DNA from: Chloroflexota bacterium
GTDB lineage: Bacteria; Chloroflexota; Dehalococcoidia; Lucifugimonadales; UBA3495
Reading direction: 5' to 3'
Length of the DNA stretch: 64,000 nucleotides
Assembly (NCBI GenBank): GCA_009840165.1
Contig: VXOG01000067.1
Span: 103,222 to 167,221, forward strand
Each line of letters starts with the position of its first letter. Positions within the stretch are counted from its first letter, which is position 1. Position numbers and translations under genes: made by a program. Shown piece by piece: positions 54,144-62,400 of the stretch. The notes beneath the pieces were generated by a model that was given only the letters and a program-made list of their open reading frames with translations, did not search any database and was not told where the DNA came from.

Positions 54144-54166
54144 CCCTCTCCCATCAAGGGAGAGGG
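54144..54166 (+). repeat. Short inverted repeat CCCTCTCCC/GGGAGAGGG
   Basis: A 9-bp stem (54144-54152 with 54158-54166) around ATCAA, preceded by CCCTCACCCTAA. Similar CCCTCACCCTAACCC sequences are common dispersed repeats in bacteria. It separates LLM-B from the hydrolase gene and might act as a terminator, though no T-run follows. Confidence 0.5.
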
Positions 54167-54203
54167 GACTAGTTTGAAAGCAAAGCAAGGAGCAACCATC
54201 CCA

Positions 54204-54983
54204 ATGCCTAACTTCACTGAGGAAACCATCTCCGTAGCCGGCGGCAACTTGCAGGTGTACAAGGGCGGTTCCGGTGACCCGCTGCTGGTGCTGCACGGCG
54301 CCGGCGGGAATGCCGGCCCCCGCCGCTATGCCCAGGCTCTCGCCGAGAAGTTCACCGTCTATCTGCCCTCGCATCCCGGCTACGGCAAGAGCGACCGGCC
54401 CGGCTGGGTGGAATCTATGCAGGACCTGGCCTGTTTTTATACCTGGTTCCAGGAACAGGAAGGTCTCGAAAACGTCCGCGCCATCGGCTTTTCCATGGGC
54501 GGCTGGTTGGCGGCGGAAATGCTTTCGATGACGGGCCACGCCTTTAGCAAGGTCATGCTGGTGGGCGCCGCCGGTATCAAGCCCAACGACGGCGAGATCA
54601 CCGACATTTTCATCATCAGCCCGGCGCAGGTGCGCGATCTGGTGTATCACGACCCGTCTCAGGTTCCCGAGTGGGACGAGCTATTCGGAACCGATCCTAC
54701 GCCGGAGCAGGTGCAGCAGGCTGAGGGTGATCGCGAAATGGCGATCCGCCTCACCTGGCGGCCCTACATGCACAACCCGCGCTTGCCTGCCAAGCTGAGC
54801 CGCGTCAACGTACCGACCCACATCCTCTGGGGGGAGAACGACAACCTCGTTCCGGTAGAATGCGCCAGCCTCTACCAGCGGGCCATCGCCGGATCACAGG
54901 TAACCGTCATCCCGAACTGTGGCCATTCCCCGCAGATCGAAAAGCCCGATGACTTCGCGCAGGCCGCGCTGGCGTTCCTATAA
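54204..54983 (+). CDS. Alpha/beta hydrolase
   Basis: A 259-residue alpha/beta hydrolase with the standard triad: nucleophile Ser in IGFSMGGWLAAEM, Asp in LWGENDNLVPVE and His in NCGHSPQIEKP. The oxyanion segment is LHGAGGNAGPRR. It would cleave an ester, lactone or C-C bond. It lies between two paralogous flavin monooxygenases (LLM-B and LLM-C) on the same strand. If these do Baeyer-Villiger-type chemistry, the hydrolase could open the product ester; that is inference. AAGGAG lies 11 nt before ATG 54204. Confidence 0.83.
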   Translation: MPNFTEETISVAGGNLQVYKGGSGDPLLVLHGAGGNAGPRRYAQALAEKFTVYLPSHPGYGKSDRPGWVESMQDLACFYTWFQEQEGLENVRAIGFSMGGWLAAEMLSMTGHAFSKVMLVGAAGIKPNDGEITDIFIISPAQVRDLVYHDPSQVPEWDELFGTDPTPEQVQQAEGDREMAIRLTWRPYMHNPRLPAKLSRVNVPTHILWGENDNLVPVECASLYQRAIAGSQVTVIPNCGHSPQIEKPDDFAQAALAFL

Positions 54984-55032
54984 GTCAGTCAAACTCCAGA
55001 GCGACGTTCTCAGGATACTCCACCGTTTTCCG

Positions 55033-55060
55033 ATCAGGCAGTAAGCGATTGCTGCCTGAT
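55033..55060 (+). promoter_or_regulatory. Hairpin in the leader of LLM-C
   Basis: A perfect 9-bp inverted repeat (55033-55041 with 55052-55060) around a 10-nt loop, followed by TCTTCTGG and then the GGAGG of LLM-C. It could be a terminator/attenuator after the hydrolase gene or an operator. Confidence 0.45.
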
Positions 55061-55078
55061 TCTTCTGGAGGCAACACC

Positions 55079-56206
55079 ATGGATGTTTTCTACTTCACCG
55101 AGATGCCCTACGCTGAGTTCCCGGAGTCTGAGGCGGAAAAGTTCCCGTCTATGCGCCTTACCTTCCCCAACACGTACTTTGACCCCAACACGGCCAGCGG
55201 GTTGATGAACCGCTACCTGGATGAGTACCAGTACGCCGAGGAAATGGGATTCGACGGTTTGATGATCAACGAACATCACAACACCCCGTCGTGCATGGAC
55301 GTTGAGGTCAACATAACCGGTGGCATCCTGGCTCGCATCACCAACCGCGCCAAGATCCTGATGCTGGGCAACATGCTGCCCACGTCAGACAATCCAGTTC
55401 GCCTGGCGGAGGAGATCGCCCTGCTGGACGTTATATCGGGTGGCCGCATCATCTCAGGGTTTGTGCGCGGGATTGGCATCGAGTCTTGGGCCAACAACAC
55501 CAACCCCATCCACAACCGTGAACGTTTCGAGGAATGCCACGACCTTGTGGTCAAGACCTGGACCACGCCCGGCCCGTTTCGGTGGGAAGGCAATCACTAC
55601 CACTACCGCGCCGTGAACCCGTGGATGCTGCCCGTCCAAAAGCCGCACCCCCCGGTATGGGTGCCAGGAACCGGCAGTCCGGAAACCGTCGAGTGGACCG
55701 CCCGACATCGCTACACCTACGCCGCCTTTTTGACTCCCCTGGAGGTGGCGAAGAACCTCTTCGCACGCTACCGGGAGTACGCCGCCGCCGATGGCTGGGA
55801 ACCCGGCCCCGAAAAGTTCGCCTTTATGATCTGCGCTCACGTCAACGATACGGACGAGAAGGCCCAGGAGTCAGGCAAAGCATTCCTATGGCGCATGAAC
55901 TATCCACTGCGCGGGCCACGCGAATACTGGTCGCCGCCCGGCTACACCTCACGCGCCGGCGCTGCGGCAGTGGCGGCGCGTCGTCCCACTCCGCTGCACG
56001 AAATGTCCTACCAGGAGTTACAGGACCGCTATCACCTGGTGGTGGGCAGCCCTGACACCGTTATCAAGAAACTGCGCCACATCCGCGATGAGCTTGGCGT
56101 CGGGTCCCTGCTGCTGGAGGCTCAGGGTGGCCAGCTGTCCCACGCCGACACCATGCGCTCCATCGAACTTTTCGGCAAAGAGGTCATCCCCGCGCTGAAG
56201 GACTAG
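55079..56206 (+). CDS. LLM class flavin-dependent oxidoreductase C
   Basis: A 375-residue luciferase-family monooxygenase, paralogous to LLM-B. It has EEMGFDGLMINEHHNTPSCMD, VISGGRIISGFVRGIGIESWANNTNPIHNRERF, KTWTTPGPFRWEG and VVGSPDTVIKKLRHI. GGAGG lies 7 nt before ATG 55079. It closes the LLM-A/LLM-B/hydrolase/LLM-C run; similarity to LLM-B shows an older duplication distinct from the recent 3.3-kb event. Confidence 0.86.
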   Translation: MDVFYFTEMPYAEFPESEAEKFPSMRLTFPNTYFDPNTASGLMNRYLDEYQYAEEMGFDGLMINEHHNTPSCMDVEVNITGGILARITNRAKILMLGNMLPTSDNPVRLAEEIALLDVISGGRIISGFVRGIGIESWANNTNPIHNRERFEECHDLVVKTWTTPGPFRWEGNHYHYRAVNPWMLPVQKPHPPVWVPGTGSPETVEWTARHRYTYAAFLTPLEVAKNLFARYREYAAADGWEPGPEKFAFMICAHVNDTDEKAQESGKAFLWRMNYPLRGPREYWSPPGYTSRAGAAAVAARRPTPLHEMSYQELQDRYHLVVGSPDTVIKKLRHIRDELGVGSLLLEAQGGQLSHADTMRSIELFGKEVIPALKD

Positions 56207-56300
56207 GGCGCGTTGACAAATAAGAAACCGCGCCGTCCCACCAGACAGCGCGGATCACTATTTTCTTCAACCAGTGTTTGTCATCAAACGAGGCTCCCCG

Positions 56301-57113
56301 ATGATGAACGAGAATGAACGACGCGCCTCACCAAAAAATCGTTGGACCCGCTGGTACATGTGGCTCGCCTATGGCGGCGGCATTCTAGGCGTGATCGCGG
56401 TGGTGGTCGTGATCGTGGCGATGCCAGCCGCCCCCAGCCGTGACGACGAATCAGTGGCAAGACACCACAGCGTGCCGACCCTGACCCCCCACGAAGCGGC
56501 GGCGCTGATGCGCCAACACCCCAGCATCAGCAGCCTCGCTGAATTGGACGACCTGCAATTCATCGCGAACCAGGATGGCATCACGCTCGATGAATCCATC
56601 ATGCGTTTTGCCTGGCGCGATGATTTCTCAAAGATGGTAACGGCCATCGCGGACGACCACCCCAACAGCGTCGTTGATGCTGGGTCCGGCAAACCCGACA
56701 GGTTTTCGGCCTGGATCAATTTTTCAGGTTCCATCTCCGGCAACGCCCGGGATGCCATCGACAAATTCCAGTCCGAAAACCCTCACGTTACGGTCAGCCT
56801 ACAAACCGGTAAAGACCCGGGGTTCACCAAGCGGGAGGTGGAGGAAGCGGTAATCGGAGCGCACTTCGCGGTCATGGCAGAGGACGGTGTACAGGACAGC
56901 GTGACCTATTACGACAGCGACGCCATTGAAATCGTCGTGACCGTCCAGATGGCGACTCCGCCCTCCGGTGAAAAACTGTCCTCACTGGAGAAGGCAGCCG
57001 AGCGCGGCGCCGCCGAGGCCACCAGGCCGGACATCACGGACAACCTCGCCATATCGCTGTCAGTCGTCCAGCATGACCTCAGTGGAACCGACGGCTACCG
57101 TGCGCCCAACTGA
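56301..57113 (+). CDS. Membrane-anchored hypothetical protein
   Basis: A 270-residue protein with a charged N-terminus (NENERRASPKNRWTRW), a single hydrophobic segment (YGGGILGVIAVVVVIVAMP, about residues 25-44) and an extracytoplasmic domain of about 220 residues. That domain includes HEAAALMRQHPSISSLAELDD and DRFSAWINFSGSISGNARDAIDKF. No family recognised. GAGG lies 7 nt before ATG 56301. A GC-rich hairpin at 56228-56253 precedes it. It is single and followed by a degenerate tRNA-like sequence. Confidence 0.62.
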   Translation: MMNENERRASPKNRWTRWYMWLAYGGGILGVIAVVVVIVAMPAAPSRDDESVARHHSVPTLTPHEAAALMRQHPSISSLAELDDLQFIANQDGITLDESIMRFAWRDDFSKMVTAIADDHPNSVVDAGSGKPDRFSAWINFSGSISGNARDAIDKFQSENPHVTVSLQTGKDPGFTKREVEEAVIGAHFAVMAEDGVQDSVTYYDSDAIEIVVTVQMATPPSGEKLSSLEKAAERGAAEATRPDITDNLAISLSVVQHDLSGTDGYRAPN

Positions 57114-57158
57114 CGCGGCTTGACGCGTCCCGTCGCGTTAGGCTTAGCATGGAGCGGT

Positions 57159-57230
57159 GCCACGGTAGCTCAGTTTGGTAGAGCAATGGCTTGATACCGC
57201 ATATGTCGCCGGTTCGAGGCCGTGTTACCA
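57159..57230 (+). pseudogene. Degenerate tRNA-like sequence (Ile GAT-like)
   Basis: The D arm GCTCAG..GAGC (57168-57184), a loop TTGATAC that would carry anticodon GAT, a T-loop GGTTCGAG and a terminal ACCA are present. However, the anticodon stem has two mismatches, the T stem is not paired properly, and the acceptor strands pair only if most of the T arm's 3' side is absent. It looks like a decayed or rearranged tRNA gene rather than a working one. Confidence 0.45.
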
Positions 57231-57388
57231 TGATCCAGCGGCGGTCCCAGACGACGAAATCGTCACAAATAGTGTTGGCTCGGGAAAACGCCCTCAGACG
57301 CTTCCGAAGAAAATAACCCGGAACCCGAACTACGGGTAGCGCACTCAATTTGTCAATGCGTTGTAGGGCGCGTTAACCTTACACCGTC

Positions 57389-57408
57389 ATTCCTGCTTTA
57401 GCAGGAAT
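57389..57408. repeat. Inverted repeat ATTCCTGC/GCAGGAAT
   Basis: An 8-bp stem around TTTA within the context GTCATTCC..GGAATCCAG. The same framework occurs at 62273-62292 (ATTCCGGC/GCCGGAAT). These fit the common GTCATTCC...GGAATCCAG dispersed repeat family. Confidence 0.55.
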
Positions 57409-57530
57409 CCAGAGATGCCAAGCGTTCGTCAGCGTGAGCAGGGCAAGGTTCCTTGATGCCGGCGTTCACCGGTGTGACGGTTTGACGTCGGAAAGCCCCA
57501 GATCTGAACGGTTATATGCATACCTCTGCA

Positions 57531-57559
57531 TTGCATGGGATAATGTTATGTATTACAAT
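57531..57559 (+). promoter_or_regulatory. Promoter of the Lrp-type ligand-binding gene
   Basis: TTGCAT (57531-57536) and TACAAT (57554-57559) are spaced by 17 bp, 29 bp before the start codon at 57589. Confidence 0.5.
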
Positions 57560-57588
57560 TGCTGATATTGATTTGTGGGAGGTGCCTC

Positions 57589-57828
57589 ATGGCCGCCAAC
57601 GCATACATACTCATCAACGTGGAACCAGCAAAAACCCGCGAAGTAATTGACCGACTGAACACTGTCAGCGGCGCAGCAGTGAGGGAGGTCCTCGGGCCTT
57701 ACGATGTCGTGATGGAACTGGAGGCCGGCACCCCGGAAGACCTTACCGCGATTCTGCGCCACCAGATCCGTCCCATAAACGGCGTCACCAATACCGTAAC
57801 CTGCCTCTGGTTCACCACCAATATCTAG
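57589..57828 (+). CDS. Stand-alone Lrp/AsnC ligand-binding (RAM) domain protein
   Basis: A 79-residue protein with the RAM fold of Lrp/AsnC regulators (PF01037): AYILINVEPAKTREVIDRLNTVSG, then VLGPYDVVMELEAGTPEDL, the VxGxYD pattern that binds amino acids. The helix-turn-helix domain is absent, so it cannot bind DNA alone; such short proteins often act as effectors or partners. GGGAGG lies 6 nt before ATG 57589, and a terminator follows at 57849-57877. Confidence 0.8.
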   Translation: MAANAYILINVEPAKTREVIDRLNTVSGAAVREVLGPYDVVMELEAGTPEDLTAILRHQIRPINGVTNTVTCLWFTTNI

Positions 57829-57848
57829 ATGTGATGATCGCCAAATGA

Positions 57849-57877
57849 AGCGCACCCAATTTTAGATCGGGTGCGCT
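57849..57877 (+). terminator. Intrinsic terminator
   Basis: A 9-bp stem (57849-57857 with 57869-57877) and 11-nt loop, followed by ATTTTGTG. It closes the Lrp-like gene; the convergent Ldh-family gene stops at 57901. Confidence 0.65.
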
Positions 57878-57900
57878 ATTTTGTGACATCACTCTGTATC

Positions 57901-58977
57901 CTAAAACGGGCAGTCAATCCCCAGTTCTCCGCAGGTGTCGTGGAACCAGTCAACCACCTCCTCGTGCAGCGGGATACCCTCCACGCGACGAATTTCCTCC
58001 ATCTCCGCTTCCGGCTGTCCCGCTACCATCACCCGTTCTTCTCCGGGAGCCGGGCGCGTGTTCTTCATCATTTGGAGCCACTCGTCCATCTGGTCCTTGA
58101 AGTGGTCCGGGTCGTCAAACCCCGCCACGTTGTACGCCGCCACGTAGTGCCCAAAGTTGGGCCGCCCCGGCACCGCGCCGTATCCGAACCCGGTCAGGAC
58201 GCCGGCCAGGATGTCCACCATACACGACAGGCCGTAGCCCTTGTGCGACCCCAGCTCCCGGGTGCTGCCCAGCGTGAGCAGTGTGTAGTTGTCGGGAGCG
58301 TCGGCCTCCTCCATGATGGGGTTCCCCTCGGCGTCGGCCAGCCAGCCCGGTTCCAGCTTGACGCCCAAACGCCGGGCGATGCCCACCTTGTTGCCGGCCA
58401 CGGTGCTGGTGGCCGCGTCGAACACGAAGGGCGCCTCGTTTCGGGACGGTACCGCGATGGCGATGGGGTTAGTGCCCAGCCGCGGCTCTGCGCCGAAGGT
58501 CGGCACCACCGACGGCGGGCAACTGGTCATGCACACCCCGATCATGTCATGCTCCAGCGCCATCATCGCGTGGTAGGACGCCATACCAAGGTGCCGCGCG
58601 TTGCCGATGGTCACCATGCCCACGCCAACCTCCGACGCCTTGCGGATGGCGATGTCCATGGCTTTGGGGGTGGTGATAATGCCCAAGCCCCGGTCAGAGT
58701 CAATGCTGGCCGTGCCGGGCGTCTCGCGAATGATTCGCAGGTCCGGATTTGGGTTGATCTGCCCGCTGGTGTAACCGCTGACGTAGCTGCGCAGCATGTT
58801 GGAAACGCCGTGCGAGTCAACGCCGCGCAGATCGGCCAATACCAGCACGTCGGCTCCCAGTTGCGCATCATCCGGTGGAACGCCCATCTTCTCGAAAACG
58901 GCGGCGACGGTGGATTTCAGGTCATCCCCCGGAACCATCGTAGCCTCGTCCAGACTCACACGAAACTTGGGCAGCAC
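57901..58977 (-). CDS. Ldh family oxidoreductase (malate/L-lactate/ureidoglycolate dehydrogenase type)
   Basis: A 358-residue NAD(P)-dependent dehydrogenase of the Ldh2 family (PF02615). It shows LADLRGVDSHGVSNMLR with the catalytic His, ARHLGMASYHAM, LGTNPIAIAVPS and SHKGYGLSCMVDILAGVLTG. Members oxidise 2-hydroxy acids such as malate, sulfolactate and ureidoglycolate. The GTG start at 58977 has GGAGG 6 nt upstream. It is convergent with the Lrp-like gene. Substrate not identified. Confidence 0.87.
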   Translation of the reverse strand: MLPKFRVSLDEATMVPGDDLKSTVAAVFEKMGVPPDDAQLGADVLVLADLRGVDSHGVSNMLRSYVSGYTSGQINPNPDLRIIRETPGTASIDSDRGLGIITTPKAMDIAIRKASEVGVGMVTIGNARHLGMASYHAMMALEHDMIGVCMTSCPPSVVPTFGAEPRLGTNPIAIAVPSRNEAPFVFDAATSTVAGNKVGIARRLGVKLEPGWLADAEGNPIMEEADAPDNYTLLTLGSTRELGSHKGYGLSCMVDILAGVLTGFGYGAVPGRPNFGHYVAAYNVAGFDDPDHFKDQMDEWLQMMKNTRPAPGEERVMVAGQPEAEMEEIRRVEGIPLHEEVVDWFHDTCGELGIDCPF

Positions 58978-59054
58978 GGCGCACCTCCTGGCTGATCAGG
59001 CAAAGCGAAATTTTCGGCCCGCAGTATAGCACCTAACAAACCGATCATCCTGAG

Positions 59055-59069
59055 TCCGCCTGTGGCGGA
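59055..59069. repeat. Inverted repeat in the ATCCTGAG...CGAAGGAT element
   Basis: TCCGCC/GGCGGA around TGT, nested within ATCCTGAG...TCGAAGGAT. This resembles a common dispersed element; the fragment at about 35323-35339 (CCTTCGACAGGCTCCGG) may belong to the same class. Confidence 0.45.
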
Positions 59070-59154
59070 TCGAAGGATGCCTTCTGCACTGCATTGCCCA
59101 ACCTCCCGCGCCAATGGCACAATAGGCGCACCCAACCATTAGGTGCAGAACACG

Positions 59155-60264
59155 ATGACCACCGACGCTAACACTAACCGCGCCCTTGACTTTCTTGCCC
59201 GGCTGGGCGCGCAACCCGCCATTGCATTCCACGAAAACGGCGTCGCCACCGCCGTCCGCGGCGCTCTCACCGAAATCGGCGTCAGCTGGCGTACCGATAA
59301 CTTCGGCAACATCATCGCCCTCATCCCCGGCTCTAAACCTGACGGCGTCCCGCCCATCGCCTTCATGGCCCACATGGACCATCCCGGCTTTGAAATCGTT
59401 GGGCGAGATGGCGACTATGTGATCGGCAAGGCTTCAGGAGGAATCCCGTCCGGAGCATTCGCTCCCGGCGTACCATTACAGGTGATCCTACCCGCCGGCC
59501 GCCGTATCGCCGCCGAAACCGTCGGGCCACATGGCGACGAACGGCAACGGGAAGCTCAAATCCGCCTCACTGAGGCCGCGTCCGAGGATATTACCATTCC
59601 GTCGCCTGCCGTGTTCGACCTGCCCGATTTCAGCATCGAGGACGACCATATTGTCATGCGCGCCGCCGACGACCTGGCCGGTGGCGGATGCATCCTTTCC
59701 GCACTCGCGTCTCTGAATGGCGACCCGCCGGACGGCGACGTGTACGGCGTCTTCACCCGCGCGGAGGAGGTTGGGCTGGTCGGAGCGCGCCTGCTCGCCG
59801 AGGCGCGCACACTGCCGATGGAGACCCTCGTAGTATCTCTGGAGTCGTCGCGCACTCTTCCGGGGGCGGAGATCGGAGGAGGCCCGGTAATCCGGGTTGG
59901 CGATGCCGGCAGCACTTTCAACACCGACGCCGAAGCCGCTCTGGTCCGCGCTCGCGAGGTACTGTCCGCAGAAGATGCCGGCTTTCGCTGCCAGCGCCAG
60001 CTGATGAGCGGCGGCGTATGCGAGGCCAGTGCGTTCAACGCCTGGGGCTACCGCTCCACAGGCGTCGCGTTTCCCCTGGGCAATTACCATAACGGGGCTG
60101 CGGACGGCTCCATCGCCGCCGAGTATATTCACCGCGACGACTACCTCAACGGCGCCGCTCTGATCACTGAAGCGGCCCGGCAGGTTTCGATGCGCTGGGA
60201 CACTGCGTTCAGCCGCCGCATCCGCCAAGTGCCGGACGCCATGCGCGCGCGTCTGGGCGGTTAG
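59155..60264 (+). CDS. M42-like metallopeptidase (glutamyl aminopeptidase family)
   Basis: A 369-residue metal-dependent peptidase of the M42/M20 clan. Ligands: His and Asp in FMAHMDHPGFE, Asp in RAADDLAGGG, the general-base Glu pair in TRAEEVGLVGAR, Asp/Glu in SLESSRTLPGA and the last His in NYHNGAADGS. M42 enzymes are usually cytosolic aminopeptidases with two metals, about 350 residues. ATG 59155 is chosen; a GTG 12 nt upstream is possible. The MBL hydrolase follows after 56 bp. Confidence 0.83.
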   Translation: MTTDANTNRALDFLARLGAQPAIAFHENGVATAVRGALTEIGVSWRTDNFGNIIALIPGSKPDGVPPIAFMAHMDHPGFEIVGRDGDYVIGKASGGIPSGAFAPGVPLQVILPAGRRIAAETVGPHGDERQREAQIRLTEAASEDITIPSPAVFDLPDFSIEDDHIVMRAADDLAGGGCILSALASLNGDPPDGDVYGVFTRAEEVGLVGARLLAEARTLPMETLVVSLESSRTLPGAEIGGGPVIRVGDAGSTFNTDAEAALVRAREVLSAEDAGFRCQRQLMSGGVCEASAFNAWGYRSTGVAFPLGNYHNGAADGSIAAEYIHRDDYLNGAALITEAARQVSMRWDTAFSRRIRQVPDAMRARLGG

Positions 60265-60320
60265 TTTCCCCTTTGCTACAATGCAACAGCGATTTCAACG
60301 TTTCACAGGAGGCCAGCAAT

Positions 60321-60983
60321 ATGCCAGTTCACCATCAGGCCCAGGGCGCGGGCGACGTTACCGTGCACAAGATTCCGAATATGGGCAGCCTGGGCAACAA
60401 CGGCTACATTGTAATATGCCCGGAGACCAACCAGGCGGTCTGCATCGACACTCCGGACGAGCCGGAGAAGATGATCAATGAGGTGCGTGAGAGCGGCGTT
60501 GAGGTCCAGGCCATCCTGGTCACCCATGGCCACGGCGACCACTTGGCCGGCTACACCGAGATCACCGGTACCATCGGCGCGCCGGCTGCCATCGGCGATG
60601 AAGATGCTCACCTGCCGCCCAGCCCGCCGCAGCGCCGGCTCAACGACGGCGACACCGTACAGTTTGGTAACCGAACCATCCGCTGCATCCACACGCCAGG
60701 CCATACCGACGGTTCCATCTGCTACCAGGTGGGCGGTTTCCTGTTCTCTGGCGACACCCTGTTCCCCGGCGGCCCTGGCCGGTCTCGCAGCCCTGAGGCT
60801 CTCCAGCAGGAACTCAGCAGCATCAGCGAGAAGCTTCTGACCCTGCCCGCCGATACTTACGTCTATCCCGGCCATGGCCCCGACAACACCACCATCGGGG
60901 AGGCCAAGCGCCGCTACGACGTTTTCATGTCCAAGTCCCACCCGGCCGACTTGCAGGGTGACGTGGACTGGTTGAACACGTAG
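60321..60983 (+). CDS. MBL-fold metallo-hydrolase
   Basis: A 220-residue metallo-beta-lactamase-fold protein. The metal motif is VTHGHGDHLAGYTE, with further His in IHTPGHTDGSI, Asp in FSGDTLFPGG and His in YVYPGHGPDN. This is the glyoxalase II / hydrolase branch, about normal size. AGGAGG lies before ATG 60321. The M16 peptidase gene starts directly after its stop (60983/60984), so the pair is coupled. Confidence 0.88.
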   Translation: MPVHHQAQGAGDVTVHKIPNMGSLGNNGYIVICPETNQAVCIDTPDEPEKMINEVRESGVEVQAILVTHGHGDHLAGYTEITGTIGAPAAIGDEDAHLPPSPPQRRLNDGDTVQFGNRTIRCIHTPGHTDGSICYQVGGFLFSGDTLFPGGPGRSRSPEALQQELSSISEKLLTLPADTYVYPGHGPDNTTIGEAKRRYDVFMSKSHPADLQGDVDWLNT

Positions 60984-62252
60984 ATGTACCGCCGCACAGT
61001 TCTCAACAATGGGCTGCGGGTGCTGACGGCAGAAATGCCGCACACCCGCAGCGTCTCTATATTCATCTCTGTTGGCGCCGGCTCCCGCTACGAGTCCGCC
61101 GACAAGGCCGGCCTTTCCCACTTCCTAGAGCATTTGCCCTTCAAGGGCACCCGCGGTTGGCCCACCGCCCTGGCTATCTCAGAAGCCGTCGAAGGCGTCG
61201 GCGGTATTATGAACGCGGCCACCGATCGGGAGATGACCTCGTTTTGGTGCAAGGTCGCCAGTGTCCACGCCGATCAGGCGATCCCGGTCCTGCTCGACCT
61301 CATTCTTCACCCGCTTCTGGATCCCACAGAGATGGAGAAGGAACGCGAGGTCATCCTCGACGAGTTGCGGATGACCAATGATTACCCCGCCCAGGTGTGC
61401 GACCTGCTCATTGATCGTGCGATGTGGCCGGATCAGGCTATGGGTCGCGACGTGGGTGGGACCATGGAAACCGTTACCGCCATCGGCCTGGGCGATGTTC
61501 GGGAATACATGGAGCGACAGTACCGGCCCAACAACACCGTCATCGGCATCGCCGGCGCTATCACGCACGAAGAAGCCATAGCGATGGTTGACGAAGCTAC
61601 CCGCCATTGGCAACCGGGGGCGATCATGGATTGGGAGCCGGTAACGCCATCTCCATCGGATGCCCCAAGCGTCCTGCTGGACCGCCGCGACACCGAAGAA
61701 ACCTGTATCTGCCTGGCATTGCCCGGTTTCGCTCTCGGCGACCATGATCGCTACGCCGCCACCGTGCTCAACGGCGTGCTCGGCGACGGAATGAGCAGCC
61801 GCCTGTTCCAGAGCCTGCGAGAAGACCGTGGCCTTACCTACGATTGCCACAGCTCCATCAGCAGCTACCGCGACTGCGGCGCGCTGGTCGTGTCCTGTGG
61901 CACCGAACCGGCGCGAGCCGTAGAAGCCATCGCGGCCACCCGCCAGGAAATGGCTACGCTGCTGCAGCCTGCTCCCGGGGCGGAAATAAACAAGGCGCGG
62001 GAGTACATCAAGGGTCGGTTGTTGATGCGTATGGAAGACTCCCGGTCTGTGGCTTCCTGGCTGGCGTCGCAAGAACTCTTGATGGAAGAGATCACTACGC
62101 CGGATGAGACGGCCGCGCGGATTGATGCGGTAACCCCAGCCGACGTGGTACGTACCGCTGAACGCCTCCTCCACGGTAGCGTGTTCCGCCTCGCTATAGT
62201 TGGCCCCCACGACGATGCCGCTGGGTTCGAGGCGGTACTGAAGGAACATTAG
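60984..62252 (+). CDS. M16 family metallopeptidase (processing peptidase-like)
   Basis: A 422-residue zinc peptidase of the insulinase family. The inverted zinc motif HFLEH is in GLSHFLEHLPFKGT near residue 45 (usual form HxxEH), with the third ligand Glu about 75 residues on, in KEREVILDELRM. The second homologous half (FQSLREDRGLTYD) carries the substrate Arg/Tyr pair. Length is that of the one-chain bacterial type (PqqL/YmxG-like). ATG directly follows the MBL gene's TAG. Confidence 0.88.
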   Translation: MYRRTVLNNGLRVLTAEMPHTRSVSIFISVGAGSRYESADKAGLSHFLEHLPFKGTRGWPTALAISEAVEGVGGIMNAATDREMTSFWCKVASVHADQAIPVLLDLILHPLLDPTEMEKEREVILDELRMTNDYPAQVCDLLIDRAMWPDQAMGRDVGGTMETVTAIGLGDVREYMERQYRPNNTVIGIAGAITHEEAIAMVDEATRHWQPGAIMDWEPVTPSPSDAPSVLLDRRDTEETCICLALPGFALGDHDRYAATVLNGVLGDGMSSRLFQSLREDRGLTYDCHSSISSYRDCGALVVSCGTEPARAVEAIAATRQEMATLLQPAPGAEINKAREYIKGRLLMRMEDSRSVASWLASQELLMEEITTPDETAARIDAVTPADVVRTAERLLHGSVFRLAIVGPHDDAAGFEAVLKEH

Positions 62253-62272
62253 GCGCACTCACAAATGCCGTC

Positions 62273-62292
62273 ATTCCGGCGAAAGCCGGAAT
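62273..62292. repeat. Inverted repeat ATTCCGGC/GCCGGAAT
   Basis: An 8-bp stem around GAAA within GTCATTCC..GGAATCCAG, the same framework as at 57389-57408. It lies between the M16 peptidase and aldolase genes. Confidence 0.55.
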
Positions 62293-62400
62293 CCAGTGGA
62301 CATAAACTCAGAAAACACTCTATTGGCAGTGAATCTTGGGTTCCTGCTTTCGTCTGAACGATAGGAACGGCGAGGTTGACTGTCAAAAGGAGGCCAAACC

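Larger units (their letters stand above)
57114..57588. other. Intergenic region with tRNA remnant and repeat
   Basis: About 475 bases without a gene. It contains a tRNA-like remnant (57159-57230), a short inverted repeat (57389-57408) and the promoter of the downstream gene (57531-57559). No reading frame is supported. Confidence 0.6.
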
